Below, one piece after another: positions 43,546 to 55,434 of a stretch of DNA of 64,000 nucleotides (the first letter of the stretch is position 1; each line of letters opens with the position of its first letter). The position numbers were made by a program, and so were the translations under genes. This DNA comes from Euborellia annulipes (Eukaryota > Arthropoda > Insecta > Dermaptera > Anisolabididae): positions 1 to 64,000 of the forward strand of contig JAKCPI010012626.1 of the NCBI GenBank assembly GCA_023213315.1, written 5' to 3'. The notes below the pieces were generated by a model. It was not told where the DNA came from. It saw only the letters and a list, made by a program, of their open reading frames with translations, and made no database searches.

Positions 43546-44860
43546 AAAAACAACAAGTGCAAAGTAGAAGAAAAAAAAGAGAGGTTTCATTTTTAGTTCC
43601 AGAGAGAAAGGGATATGGAGCGAGGAGAGAGTAGCTCGGGGAACGTCAATAAAAAGACGTTCCACTCAATTGGGGATTGCAGAAGCGGAACTGCACACGA
43701 GAGAGAGGGGGAAAACGGGATAATTTTTTTTTTTGTGATGATCATCATCTCTATTGCATTTTAAAGTAAATTTCATTTGCGATTAGTCGATACTCATCTC
43801 TTTGTGGTATATTGGTGACGTGATTTAAACTGAATTGGATAATGTCAAAATTCTTTGAAAATGTTGAAAGAGTCTATAGAAATTGATAAACATTCAAATA
43901 ATATTAACAAAGAAGATATAAGGTTTAATAAAATATTGATTAGATATTAGAGTTTGATTATTGTATTATATTAATGGAATAATTTAGTAAAAGTAATTTG
44001 TACCATCTTTGTTAAAAAAAATAAAATCCTGCTTTTTTTTTGTATGATTGTAAATGTTGTTAACTTCATTGCATAGATATATTGTATATTACTAGCTTCA
44101 CGTAGGATTCCCTTAAGAGACTCGTTAACCTCTAATAATTTGACCTGTATTCTCATTCTAGTCATTTTTATTTTATTTATTTTCTAGTCGAAACTGAACA
44201 AATAATTATTACAAATGTGGTCTATAATTTAAAATTCCCGCAATCAACGTATTCGTGTATTGTAACTAGATTGCATTGTCTATATTTATTAACTGTAGAT
44301 TTTAATTTTATAAATAAATAGACAATAAAAAGAGCAAAAAATTGAATTTTTTTAAAAGATTTGTTTGCTCGCTCTTCTTCCTCAACAACAACGACAACAA
44401 AAAAGGAATTTTCCACCACATGACTTTTGAATTTAGTAAGAAAGAAAAAAAAAGCTTAAGAGTAGAAAATCCCTTCTCAAAAAGAAATAAAGGAAGAGAA
44501 AAGGGATTCAAGATAAAAAAAAAAAAAAAAAAAAAACTGGAGGTATATAACAGCAGACGGTGATCCCAATTCCTGAATTATGATTTTACGATTTTTTTTT
44601 GTTTAATTTGTATAAGTGACGTAAAGAACTAATAGCGATGGATGCAGAAGATTTGTGCAGTTAATTTTTATTTCACCCCACTCACAAATGAAGTTCCGAG
44701 CTCATCTCCAAAACAATAATCTAACGCTGGGTTGCAAGAATGTATTGAAGTTGCACAAAGTTATTGGTTCGTTAAAATAGTCTTTAAACTAAAGGTGATT
44801 AATTCCAACCTTTAAACTAATTAACTGTTAAATAAAATAAATAATATTTGAAAGTGAAAT
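43546..44860. other. AT-rich stretch without recognised gene
   Basis: It includes a gagagaga tract (43699-43708), A/T runs and a poly-A (44516-44536). Frames at 43971-44165, 44222-44511 and 44342-44563 are low-complexity, with no domains. Confidence 0.35.
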
Positions 44861-45870
44861 TAGAAACAAATTGTATGAGATTATGAAATTATCAATGATA
44901 CAATACCCTCTTGCGGTCAAATAACCAACTACTAAAAATTGACATTTACACTAACCTCACTTTCTTACTTTGTCAGAGAGTTGCCAAGTACCGGTTGGCA
45001 AAATTTTGTTGGCCAAGTTGCTTAATTTTTTAGATTGAGTTTTCGGAATAATTTAGTGTCTATTTCAACAAGAGAGTCAGCTAAACATTGAAATGCATTC
45101 ATTTAATTCTGATCACTTTAATTTTCAATACGTATTGAGCGATATTATTAATTATTATAGATATCCAAGTGAGTATGTGGTTATGTTAAAACTTATAAAA
45201 TACTAAAATACTTTATTTGAAAGTGAAATAAGGAACAAATTGTATGGCTTGTATGAAATTATCAATCATACAGCTGTAAAGCCCCAGTAAATTTAAAACA
45301 TTGATAACTAAAGAAACTTTTTCTATTTGTTGAACTGTTTTCTTACAACCTACCAGAACAGACAGGTATGAAATTGTTTATTAAAGCTTTTGTGGTTTGA
45401 AATATTATTATTAGGAGAATTTTTAATTATAGACTACATTTTTGTATTAAATATTTATTAAAAATATATAAATACTGTACAACGTTTCGACTGCTTATTC
45501 TGCAGCCGTTATCAAGTACTGTGCACTTGCTCCGACTCAAGTGAACCAACTGTCATGTCCGTTACGTGCCTTTTTATATACAGCAACGTCAGCGCCATCT
45601 GTCGGCATTTCTGTGAAGTTAGATTCAAATTTTCCCGCTATTTTCATTCATTTCAGTACTTGATAACGGCAGCAGAATAAGTAGTCGAAACGTTGTACAG
45701 TATTTATATATTTTTAATAAATATTTAATACAAAAATGTGGTCTATGATTAAAAATTCCCCTAATAATAGGTATGAAATTATCAATCATCCAATACGCCC
45801 TTGCGGCCAAATAACCAACTAATAAAAATTGCCATTTACACTAACCTCACTTCCTTACTTTCTAAGATAA
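44860..45870. repeat. Diverged direct repeats around a Penelope-type insertion
   Basis: attgtatgagattatgaaat-tatcaatgatacaataccctcttgcgg...aaataaccaactactaaaaattg and catttacactaacctcac at 44870-44970 recur at about 45770-45860, and a shorter copy (atgaaattatcaatcatac) lies at 45253-45272. Confidence 0.5.
45415..45772. mobile_element. Penelope-type inverted repeat
   Basis: Arms 45415-45525 and 45655-45770 are inverted copies (tttttaattatagac, tatttattaaaaatatataa, ctgtacaacgtttcgactgc). The 130-bp centre has tgctccgactcaagtgaacc, shared with 31540. Each arm has the stem-loop gactgc-ttattct-gcagcc next to cgtttc, but the CTGANGA part reads TTGATAA, so the hammerhead is degraded. Confidence 0.6.
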
Positions 45871-45872
45871 AT

Positions 45873-46515
45873 ACGGTATTTATAATAATTAATAATAACA
45901 CTGTGTTTGATTTTTTATCAGCTTGTAGACAGGAGATTTTTCAATGATAAATAAAAAAATTACACACTTAGATTATTGCTCTAAACAAGAATCCGAAACG
46001 TCAATCGGGATTTGGGTGAAATAAAAAGTCCCTTGTTGGAAGCAAATCCACGGACAAGGTCTAAACTATAAAAATAAATAAAGAAATAAAAATTTTGATT
46101 AAAACCATTGTTAAAGTGATTATATTTCAAACAAAAAAAAAGATGAAGCTTTATGCATGTCAAAGGCGCAATATATGACGTTACTTTAACCTTCTTTTTT
46201 TATCTCTCTCTCTCTCTTCTCCTTCTTTCTTCTCTCTATCTCTCGATTCCTTCTCTCCTTTCTTTTATATAGATATATATAAAATATTTCCACAACATTT
46301 ATTCCTCTCTCGAATAAAAAAAAAAATTTGTGAGATGACCCTTCTCCTTAAGCCACCGCCAACATCGAAATAAGTTATTCTCTTAGATATAGGCTTCTCT
46401 CTTTCTCTCTATACAATGAAATGTCAAAGACCAAAAGATGATGGTAATTAACGTTAACAAATTATGTCACTTTTGATTAAAACTATAATTTTTTTATTTT
46501 AATATTAAAAACTAA
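45873..46515. other. Non-coding stretch with CT repeats
   Basis: aagaatccgaaacgtcaatc at 45988 is another decayed module. CT-rich simple repeats lie at about 46202-46260 and 46395-46410. No gene. Confidence 0.4.
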
Positions 46516-46519
46516 AAAA

Positions 46520-47103
46520 TCTATATATATAATTCACTAATGTCCGTCTGTCTGTCTGTCACGCTCTATTTAGGCAACTTCCCGTTGGAATTTTGAAATG
46601 AAATTTTATATGCATAAAGAGGACCTTCCCGAGATTACATGAAAATTATTTTCATCCCGAAATTCCTATAACTTTTTGAGTTAATAATTCTTAAAGTTAC
46701 GATTTCTCCCATAGGAAATGTAAAGAGAAATAATTATGTATTCTTTTCATTTGTGTATTCCATGAATGTAAACAAATCCTCAAGCAGGCACTGAATTGAA
46801 ATGGAATAATAATAATTTCCTTTTCGCCCTCGGGGCTTGGCGTAGAGGTTAGCGTGCTAACCTCGTATACCAAACGTCGCGGGTTCGGACCCCAGGCAGT
46901 CCGATGATTTTATATAAGGCATTTGGATACCAAATGGCTTAAATAAGAATGCCTGGACCCCAATATGTATAATTATAAATAACGGATATTGTTTTAAGTC
47001 TTAAATGGCCTAAGTTGCCGAAAAAACTGTGTGAATGCGGTGTGATTGTGAGGTGAATGAAAAAAAAAAAAAAAAAAAAATTTCCTTTTCATAATTAAGA
47101 AGA
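46520..47103 (+). mobile_element. Helitron-like element (5' TC end) with nested SINE
   Basis: It starts A|tctatatatataattcacta with a ctgtctgtctgt run, then family sequence up to tttccttttc. The part after the nested SINE (ataattaagaagaaagg) corresponds to the sequence before the GC-rich 3' end in the copy at 32817-33033. The 3' hairpin and CTAG are lost here. Confidence 0.5.
46826..47080 (+). mobile_element. tRNA-derived SINE, intact copy
   Basis: The head ggcttggcgtagaggttagc (box A-like tggcgtagagg) and gcgggttcggacccc (box B-like) give a Pol III promoter. The body has ataccaaatggcttaaataa and taagttgccgaaaaaactgt; the tail is poly-A. A perfect 10-bp duplication tttccttttc flanks it (46816-46825 and 47081-47090). 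Confidence 0.85.
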
Positions 47104-47166
47104 AAGGGGCCCCCGGGTTTGGCGTAGTAGGTAGCGTGCCTACCTCCATTACCAAACGTCGCAATT
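47104..47166 (+). mobile_element. tRNA-derived SINE head, truncated
   Basis: cccgggtttggcgtagtagg-tagcgtgcctacctcc and taccaaacgtcgc repeat the head of the SINE just upstream. It lacks box B and the body. Confidence 0.6.
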
Positions 47167-47423
47167 TTGAATTGTGATTTTTTTTATGAATCTAAAGTCA
47201 TGTCTGTATATTTATATTTAACATTTTTTTTAAAAAAGCATTGAATGATAAAATTATGCCAGTCTCTGGGTCAGCAAATTTATTATTTGCGAATATTTAA
47301 TTTTTTTATAAATGCATAAATTCTAAAATTTTATAATTTCAATTTATTTAATTTTAATATTTTCAATAAAGAGAAAATATTAAATTTATTATTATTTAAA
47401 TTAATTAATTTTTTTTTTTTTTG

Positions 47424-47777
47424 ATGAATTCGTGGAGTAAACAAAGAGGCCCCCCTACAAGCTTATGCTACTGTAATCCCTGGGGCGGTCTCTTAGATTA
47501 TTCACCTCCCGGACGCCAAGACATACACATCGTAGTGCCTCATCTATTGGCCCATCATTATAAGGTTTTATTAAACTCCTCCAAGCATCCACCCAGTACT
47601 TTGGCTCTCCCTCAAATCTCCCTGGACCATTATCTAGAAAAAGATGCTGGAAAATATGAATTAAGGCTGGTTCCTCTCAAACTTTCTCAACGTGGACATG
47701 GGCCCCGGCAACACTATCTTCCGAGCCCAGCAGAGTCCCTGTCTGGACCCACCGCAGGCTGCCTCTCCTCCAGATGA
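47424..47777 (+). CDS. Unrecognised GC-richer open frame, possible exon or pseudogene
   Basis: A 117-codon frame from ATG 47424 to a stop at 47777 stands out by composition from its AT-rich surroundings. It includes DIHIVVPHLLAHHYKVLLNS and LDHYLEKDAGKYELRLVPL, without low-complexity bias. I do not recognise a domain. In another frame the 3' part reads FLNVDMGPGNTIFRAQQ and PPDEFNNVFPFSHYLKL, open to about 47847, which also looks protein-like. This suggests a frameshifted exon or processed pseudogene. No clear splice acceptor precedes it; only a poly-T. Confidence 0.3.
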   Translation: MNSWSKQRGPPTSLCYCNPWGGLLDYSPPGRQDIHIVVPHLLAHHYKVLLNSSKHPPSTLALPQISLDHYLEKDAGKYELRLVPLKLSQRGHGPRQHYLPSPAESLSGPTAGCLSSR

Positions 47778-47849
47778 GTTCAACAATGTTTTTCCCTTTT
47801 CCCATTACCTTAAATTAAAATCGCATATAAAAACTATAAACTTGCAATA

Positions 47850-49190
47850 ATAATTTTTTGATTAAATATAATCTGGCAATATCTATTAAAATGTTCATTA
47901 ATTCAATGCTTTTGGCTGTCTCAAACAAGCGACTCAGCAGATACTCTTATACCGGCGCGGTTGCGAAGCCCGTGACCGGAAATAAAAATAAATTCCATCC
48001 ATTGTTATAATAAAACCGTAAAATAAATTATTGTTGTCTATTTTTAGTAATGTTTCTCCTCCTTAAGCGAGTTTTCTCGTTGCATAATAAAAATTAAAAA
48101 AAAATTTTTTTTGAGGTTATGTTTCCAACATGGCGTCAAATCAAATTTTTATTTACTATTACCTTCCAATAGTGAAGGGGACCTTTATGACGTCATAATT
48201 TGCCAAGAAATGAAGAGATGTAGAGTGTATATATGCTTATATTTAAATTTTCATATATTGTATAGATGATATACCTATGTATTTCAACTAGAGCCTACGG
48301 TGAATATATTTAAAACAAACAGCCTTATTGGCCAAATTGAAAAAATTACCCTAAACGTTTTAATCAATAAAAAAAAATATATAGGCCTATCTCTCTTTCG
48401 TGCTATCTCCATTAACCAACTAACTAACATTCCCGCATTTCTCTCTTTTTTTTTTGTTTTTATTTAGAGGTACATATAACTAACTCCATTAGGTCCATTC
48501 ATAAATTCACATTATGCCCGTTCGGAAAGGCCGACGCTGCACGTTCATAAATTCCAGATCTCTACCCCCTCCCCTTCCCCTTCCCCTTCCCCAACTAATA
48601 AATTTAATTTATTATGCTGAGAATAACAACAAATAAAAATATTTATGCTCGAAATAATCTTAATGTGAGAGGAAAGAACGGAGGGGTGGGGGTGGGGGGG
48701 GGGTATATTTGCAAAAGAGATAAATATATTATATAGCGTAAGTAATATGCAAATCGAGTGAACTTAAAAAAAAAAAAAAAAGAAAACAAATTTTATTTAT
48801 TATATTCTTCTCTTTCTAAAATTCATGAAGTCAAAAAAGCAACATGTTTCCGTAATTTTTTTTTTTTTTGATCAAAAGTTAAATGCGATGGAAAGACCAA
48901 GTTTTCACATGCACATACACACAGTGTGTTTGTTAGAAGAGAAGGCGAGAGGGAAATGTTAAATCTATTGATGGGCAAATTTAGAACTTAAGCTCCCAGA
49001 GAGGGTAGAGGGGAGATAATCCAATTTCGGATAAATTTGCTAGATTAGTTAGAGAAGGGAGAATTGGAGATTCTAGAAAATCTCTCAATTAATAAGCATA
49101 TTTATTATTAACAAGGGAATTTTATACTTGCTTCTTAATATCATTTTAGAATTATTTTTATTTTTTTTAACTAATTCCTTTGCTGTAAGA
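47850..49190. other. Non-coding stretch with simple repeats
   Basis: It includes a (ccccttc)n tract near 48565-48590, G-runs near 48686-48704 and A-runs. gccggcgcggttgcgaagcccgtgacc at 47952 resembles a Helitron-type GC-rich end but without CTAG. No gene is supported. Confidence 0.35.
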
Positions 49191-49194
49191 CTAA

Positions 49195-49345
49195 AAAGCT
49201 GATGGTGCTCACTGAGCACACACTGAACTTGAGTGGATCCAAATATATTATTTGTTTTGCGATTAATTACAGGCAGCCAGGAAGAAGTGGTATCTTCCCA
49301 AATTTGTGACGTTTCTGTCCAAATTCTGTTTAATCATCGTCAGGT
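49195..49345 (-). mobile_element. Penelope-type pLTR remnant
   Basis: It contains caggcagccaggaagaagtgg-tatcttcc and a hammerhead-like core at its end on the minus strand (49308-49343). Confidence 0.4.
49308..49343 (-). ncRNA. Hammerhead-like core, weak stem II
   Basis: On the minus strand: CTGACGA, tgattaaacagaatttggaca, GAAACGTC. The core bases fit (N7 = C) and GTC is a suitable triplet, but the stem II pairing is poor. Confidence 0.35.
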
Positions 49346-49369
49346 ATTAGGAAAATAATAATTTAAAAA

Positions 49370-50040
49370 TCTGGTGTGACTGGCGCACAGCACACAACTT
49401 TCTCTTACCTTCGGTAATCGAAAGTTGTGTACTGTGCTTGTCACACCAGATTTTTTGTGTCTACATATATTTAGTTCCCGACAGTACGGAACATATGAAT
49501 TCAGATGTAAAATTTATAAGTATGGGAAAATATTTATATTTTGTTTTTATGGCAACCATTTCTCCTATCTTCCCTATGAAATACAAGAGTAAAGTGGTCT
49601 TCAGAAGATTTCAATTGCAAAATGAGAATATACATTTTAAAGAGCGTCTGAAAAATAATTGATTTTTGAATTTTAAAAAAAATCGGAGCAAATTTTGAGA
49701 AAATCGAAAAAAACTGAAAAAGTGCATCAGTAAAGTACTAGTACTCTTTGGTCGATATTGTTCAAAAGCTTATTTTTCCGGTCCCGGGTGGTGTTTAACT
49801 TAAATATAAAATTTCAGCCTCATAGCTCAATTCCTTCATCCTTAAAATTGAACACACACCCACACACCCACCCACCCACCCACCCCCCACAGACAGACCA
49901 TGTCGCGAAAACCACTTTTTTGGATTCAGGGGACCTCAAAACGTGAAGATCCATCAAAATCTCGACATCGAATTTTTGACATGAAACCAATACTTTCTCT
50001 CTATATATATATTACATATATACATAGGTAAGAGAAAGTA
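49370..50040 (+). mobile_element. tctggtgtgac family, full-length copy
   Basis: The 5' palindrome (49370-49450), body, cccacccaccca-type microsatellite (49852-49890), gaccatgtcgcgaaaaccac and the 3' hairpin (actttctctct...agagaaagta) are all present. It is very similar to 57727-58424. The frames at 49438 and 49758 are not genes. Confidence 0.75.
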
Positions 50041-50048
50041 AAAAACTG

Positions 50049-50213
50049 GTGCTGGCAACGGATTAATGCAACAGTCACCCAAATCTCTGCAGTTAAGCAT
50101 TGCCAAACACGGCGAAACCTCCGTGGTAGCCATCGGTATATATAAATTAAAAAATATGTAATAGTATAACCCTAAAGAGCCTCAACAACCGAGAGGGCAA
50201 ATTAAAAAAAAAC
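50049..50213 (+). mobile_element. 5S-derived SINE, copy 4
   Basis: gcagttaagcattgccaaac-acggcgaaacctccgtggtagcc is the 5S-like head. aaccctaaagagcctcaacaaccgagagggc and an A-tail follow. It sits exactly between two copies of the dispersed tctggtgtgac family. Confidence 0.6.
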
Positions 50214-50713
50214 TGGTGTGGTTGATCATACAGTCTGTGCTTTTCACGCCAGATTTTTGTGATGATGTATATTTAGTTACTGACAGTACAGAAAATTTAT
50301 ATACACTGAAAATAATTTATATTTTATTACCATGGCAACTCCTATCTTTCCTATGAAGTACAAGAGTAAAGTGTGTTTCAAAAGATGTCAATAGCAAAAT
50401 GAGAATATACATTTTAAAGAGCATCTAAAAAATAATTGATTTTTGAATTTTAATCAAAGTCGTTCGAGTGAATTTTGAAGAAAATCGAAAAAAAAACTGA
50501 AAAAGTACATCTATAAAGTACTAGTAATCTTTAGCCGAGCCTATTCAAAAGCTTTCTGTTACGTCCCAGAGGGGCACCTAACTTAAATATAAAATTTCAA
50601 CCCCGTAGCTGTTTTCATACTTGAGATATTTTGATCACATACACATCATTTTGAGGAATCTACTTTTTTAAAAAACGAATATTTCCATCAAAATATAGAG
50701 AAAAGAAAGTAAA
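50212..50713 (+). mobile_element. tctggtgtgac family, 3'-deleted copy
   Basis: A diverged palindrome (actggtgtggttgatcatac...cacgccaga), then the body up to acacatcattttgagg. The microsatellite is reduced and the 3' hairpin is compressed to agagaaaagaaagt. Confidence 0.6.
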
Positions 50714-51381
50714 ACTAATTGTAAAGATATAAAAAAAAAATACAAAAAATGAAACGAAACACGATACCACAAAAACAACAAGGGAAAAGGAGAAAGGGGG
50801 GGGGGGAGGAAGGGATTTATTAAAAGTGAAGAATTTTAATTAAACATTCATTAATTAGACTCTTTGGCATGAGAGATGCGAGAGCAAGGAATCCGAGACT
50901 TGGAACAATATTAAAAAAAAGTAAAAATACATAGCAGTGTAGCTACGTATGTATTTGTTTACTATCACTTTTCTTTTCTAATTTAACAAAAACAAAAAAC
51001 AAAATTAATTATGGAAAATTAAATATTCTAAAAATTAGTTTTATTTATTAATTAAATAAAATTTTATTGTTAAGTTTTTTTTTAACTCATTGTTAAATTG
51101 TTAATTGTTTCTTTATTGGCAAATAATGTCAACAAATATTTTAACTAACCCTAAAAATCAAATTTTTAATTAATTGTTGGACAATAATAAATATTTGTGT
51201 GTGTGTCAATAAAATAAAAGTTTTTTGATTGAGCTGTCGTAAAATAAAACAATCATTTTTATATTATATTTATTGTTGATCAAAGAGCACAAGAAGGCCG
51301 GGGTTCGGGATGGGAGGGGAAAAAGGGGGACTCAGTCTCTCCCCTCCCCTTTGTCAGTTCATTAGCCATTCGTTCTCTATA

Positions 51382-51423
<42 letters not shown>

Positions 51424-51760
51424 AACTCTTTTCTATCCATTCGGAATTGACTTAAAATGAAAAAAAAAAAAAGTTTCACGCCCTTCAATCCAATCAATAA
51501 CAAAAAAAAAGGGGCAAGGGGGGGGAGGGGGGGAGAATAAACCCTTGAATTCAAACATCTCTTCATTTTGTTATTCATTAGAGTTTAATATAATCAAGAG
51601 TAACAAATAAAAGAAGAAAAAAAAAAACCCGGTGATCACGTGATTGGAGATAAAATTATTATCAAATAAATTAGAATTTAAAATTAAAAGAGAGAGAGTG
51701 GAGAGGTAGGGGGTAAATAATAAAAGTTCTTTTCACATTTTATACAATTTACCTAAATAA
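50714..51760. other. AT-rich DNA with CT microsatellite
   Basis: It contains a G-run (50798-50806), AT-rich sequence, a long CT microsatellite (51384-51421) and G-runs near 51525. The 74-codon frame at 51354-51578 is microsatellite-driven. Confidence 0.45.
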
Positions 51761-51764
51761 AAAA

Positions 51765-51829
51765 TCTGGTGTGACTGTCGAACAGAACACAACTTTCGAT
51801 TACCGAAGGTAAGCGAAAGTTGTGTTCTG
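51765..51829 (+). repeat. Solo 5' palindrome of the tctggtgtgac family
   Basis: tctggtgtgactgtcgaaca, acacaactttcgattaccga, aggtaagcgaaagttgtgtt and ctgtg form a strong stem-loop. The final gtcacaccaga is missing and unrelated DNA follows. Confidence 0.6.
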
Positions 51830-52019
51830 TGAAGGGGGATAATTGTGGGCAGGAGCACCCAATAAGAAGCTTTTTTCTCTGGATTCCTTCCCGGAGGTTT
51901 TTTTGTTTTTTTTTTTTAAAAACCTTTTTTTTTTTTTTTTTGTTTGTTTTTTTTGAATATTTTTTTTTGGTTTAATTTTTATTTATTGGGGGGTAAAAAA
52001 TTTTTTTAGGTGTTTTTAG

Positions 52020-52170
52020 CAGGATGGAGCGCTGGAGAGGAGAATTGTTTGATTAAAAAGCAATTCTTTTTTCAGAGACTTTTTTGGTTAACGACAGGAT
52101 GCATCCCTTTTCGTTTCGGCCATTTCGGTAGCCTTCATCAGAACCTTTTCTGTCTAGATTTATTAGAATA
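52020..52170 (-). mobile_element. Penelope-type pLTR remnant
   Basis: On the minus strand CTGATGA, aggctacc, GAAATGGCC, GAAACG (52112-52141) has the conserved CUGAUGA but no GTH triplet after GAAAC. It is likely a decayed module. Confidence 0.35.
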
Positions 52171-52199
52171 AAGAGTAAATATATTACAATATATTACAA

Positions 52200-53930
52200 T
52201 TAGATGTTACTCATTTTATATATATATATATATATATAAAATTTATGCACGTACCTCTTACATCGATTTTTTTTAGTGTACATATATATTTTTTTGTTAT
52301 TATTATCAAAATCTTTGGTATTACTACACAAGAATTTTTCAATTGTTGTTTTTGTTATCACAGTCATAAACTCACTATAAATTAAAATTGGTTATTATAT
52401 AAAAGTTTTATATATATATATATATATATACAGCAACACGTCTTACAAAGCACTGAAGTTACCTACGATTATTTTATAATTTCACTTTTTTTAAAAATTC
52501 ATTTTTTTAGATTTTATTCTTTTTTACTCAAAGTATTATTTTTAGCGATTATTTTAAAATTAGGTTAAGATGACATTTTTTACCCAATTCAACTTCTTAC
52601 ATAATCGACCATACCTACAGTTTTCGTAAAAAATGAAACATATCATACTTTCTACCATACATATATTTACTCGTAAGATCCTGCTAAAAACACCTGAAGG
52701 AAACTACTTTTTAACCTATAGATAATAATATTACAACAGGTGTCACATCAAAAATAGAAATAGACATATATTTTGTTTCCGACAGTACAGTACATTTGAA
52801 TTCAAGATGTAAAAGATATAAAATTTATAAACATTGGAGAATATTTATATTTTGTCACATATTACGTAACGCCTTTTTTTGACAATTTTCTAGTCCCCCC
52901 CTCAGTCACAGTTAGTCACATATAAACCCCATCTACAAATATTATATCACAACATAGAACTACCCCCCCCCTCCCCCGAATAAAATTTCTTATGCAAAAT
53001 TCCAAATTTTATCTTTTTTTTTTATAGCAAATTTTCCTTCGTGACTCAAATAATCTCACCATTTTTCCCTGTTATGAAAATCATTCTACCTTTTTTTTTT
53101 TTTTTTTTTCAAAAAAATTTTATAAATTCAACTTTGAATTTTTGTCAAACTTAGAGAAACCCCCGGGGCCCCCATGTCAGAATTTGTAACGTTTTGGCCA
53201 GACCTCTCCCTCCCCTAACGCGTAATATGTGGACAACCCCTAAGGTATTTATTTAAAATTTATTTAATATTCGTTTATTTAATAAAAATTTGGAGTGGGG
53301 AAATTAGAGGGGCTAATAAAGAGAAATAAAAAAAAAACTGTTTGAAAATTTTATATACAGATAAAAGGGAAAATTTCAGATAATATAGAACGATGATCCT
53401 TTTTACTATCATTTGATTGGTTGAACGGATGGTTAGATTAAAGAAAAAATATATTCTTAATTATTCAATTTTAGTTGCATGTGAATATTCTCTAGGAAAT
53501 TCTAAACTCATTACAAAAAATCCGATGCGAATTGGATGCGCCGTTTCCGAGTTATAGACAATTGAATTATCAAGATTTTATTCATTTCCAATATTAATTA
53601 TTTAGGGCTCTTAGTTTGGCCAAAGGAGGGGAGGGTGGCGAGTTGCAGGCTCCCCCACCCCTCCGCTCTGATTGTCGCCAGGCGCCCTCCCCTCGTTTCT
53701 AAGAAATATTCTTTCTCTTTTAATAAATAATAATTTTACAGCTTTTAAGATAAATTTTTTTTTTTTTTGAACATTTGGAAGAATTATAAAAATTGAACGA
53801 GAAAAAATAAATTAATTAATTAAGCAGTCAGAGAATATTGCCAAATAAATGATAGTTATATATTTAGTTAGATGTAAAATCTTTCAATTCTTCATCATCA
53901 CATGGATGTTATATTTATTTGAACACAAGC
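52200..53930. other. AT-rich stretch with TA runs and repeat scraps
   Basis: TA microsatellites lie at 52219-52239 and 52408-52429. A fragment of the tctggtgtgac family body (gacagtacagtacatttgaa, attcaagatgtaaaa) is at 52765-52860. C- and G-runs are at 52966 and 53625. No gene is supported. Confidence 0.4.
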
Positions 53931-53934
53931 GATA

Positions 53935-54292
53935 TTTCCATCTTGTATTGTACTGTAGGATAGTTAAATATCAAAGTGTAAAATTTAATTTAGATGAAAT
54001 GATTTGAGTACTTCAAACAATTTTCACAAAATATTACTGATGTACTTTTTAAAAGGGCATCTAAATAATAATCGATTTATTAATTAAAAAAAAAAAATCA
54101 TTAGAACGAATTTTGAGATCGTCGAAAAAAATTGAAAAAGTACATTAGTAAAGTACTAGTACTTTTTGACCGATTTTTTTCAAAACGCCCATAAAAATCT
54201 CGACATTGAATTTTTGACATGATTGCAATACATTCTATCTCTCTATATATATGAATATTAACATATACATATAGATAAGAGAAAGTAAAAAA
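53935..54292 (+). repeat. tctggtgtgac family, diverged copy
   Basis: It shares gcatctaaataataatcgat, gaaaaagtacattagtaaag-tactagtac, ctcgacattgaatttttgac and the 3' hairpin (attctatctctctatatata...agataagagaaagt). There is no 5' palindrome. Confidence 0.6.
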
Positions 54293-54898
54293 AAAATTGT
54301 TAAAGCAAGAAATTTGAAAAAACTAAAAAAAAGTACTGCAGTAAAGTACTAGTACTCGAGTATTTCCGAAGACGAGACCTAAGGAAATTTGTTTTCTAGA
54401 CCAGAAATATAAAATATTTAAAATTTGAGAGAAATCGTTAGTTGAAAATTTTGAGAAAATTGGAAAAAACTAAAAAAAGTACATCAGTAAAGTACTAGCA
54501 CCCGAATTTTTCCAAAGGTGTAGCGCAATTTAATTTTCATACTGAAAATAGTGGCCCTTGGTTTACAAGGCCAGCACGCCAATCCCTACACCAAGCCCGA
54601 GGTACGCCTTTTTTTTAACACTCACTTTTTTCCCATTCATTTTTGGATTAACTGAAAATATGAATTTGTTTTTACACCTGCTAGGCTAGTTCTAGTGTAA
54701 AAAGTATACACCAAATTTCATCGAAATATTTTTTAAAGCAATCGTGTTCACACACACACACACACACAGAAGCATAATACCAAAAATGTTTTTTTATTTT
54801 TTAGTCAGAGAGATTTAAAAAGTCGAGAATCATCAGGTCGAATTTTTTTACGATTACAATACTTTCTCTTTATATACCTCGTACATGAGAACGTAAAA
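54293..54898 (+). repeat. tctggtgtgac family, second diverged copy, with SINE scrap
   Basis: Two agtaaagtactag motifs (54341 and 54486), a CA microsatellite (54751-54770) and aatactttctctttatatac-ctcgtacatgagaacgt mark the family. A minus-strand SINE head (ccaatccctacaccaagcccgag, 54570-54602) plus a SINE tail scrap is inserted between two actgaaaata words (54541 and 54650). Confidence 0.5.
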
Positions 54899-55430
54899 AA
54901 AAGAAGAAAAATATGGGGATAATTTATTCTCTAAAATTTATATCGAAATTGATCAACGTAGTTGTCTTAGGATAGTAGAGAAGACAATTCTTATACAAAA
55001 TGTCTTTTCTATAATGTAATAGAAACTTAACCTCTCTCTATTATTCATACACAGTAGAAAGGACCTATAAAAATACAACCTCTTAATATGATTAGACCTA
55101 AATAATGCAGAAGGAATTTTTTTTCCATTTGATAAATGAGAAGACAAAAAAAAAAAAAAAAAAAGAAAAGTTTCTATTCAAGGAGTAGTATAAGGATCGA
55201 TCCTTCTAAATAGCAGCAGCCCGAGGATCCCGTGGGATGATTGACGACCCGGGACTAATATTGTCAGGTCACGAACCTCTCCCCCCCCCTCCCCTCTCGC
55301 TAAAACCTCTACTTACAAGAGCTTTTCAAAAACTCCCCATCCATTAGAGACGTAAAGGAAAGACCCAAGTTTATTACTCCCAACTCCTGAAATTCAGATT
55401 TTAATTGCAAAAATAAATAAGTCTTAATTT
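54899..55430. other. Unassigned non-coding stretch
   Basis: It includes a poly-A (55146-55164) and a GC-richer patch at 55210-55290. No gene or named repeat. Confidence 0.3.
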
Positions 55431-55434
55431 GAAG

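Noticed and set aside
46826..46900. Functional tRNA gene
   Set aside because: Box A- and B-like words are present, but no cloverleaf is apparent and the unit continues into a SINE body with poly-A and target duplication.
49438..49662. 74-codon frame repeated at 57795-58019
   Set aside because: Conserved only because the two repeat copies are similar; the start lies in the 5' palindrome and there is no codon-like constraint evident.
52112..52141. Active hammerhead
   Set aside because: CTGATGA is present, but GAAACG is not followed by a GTH-type cleavage triplet.
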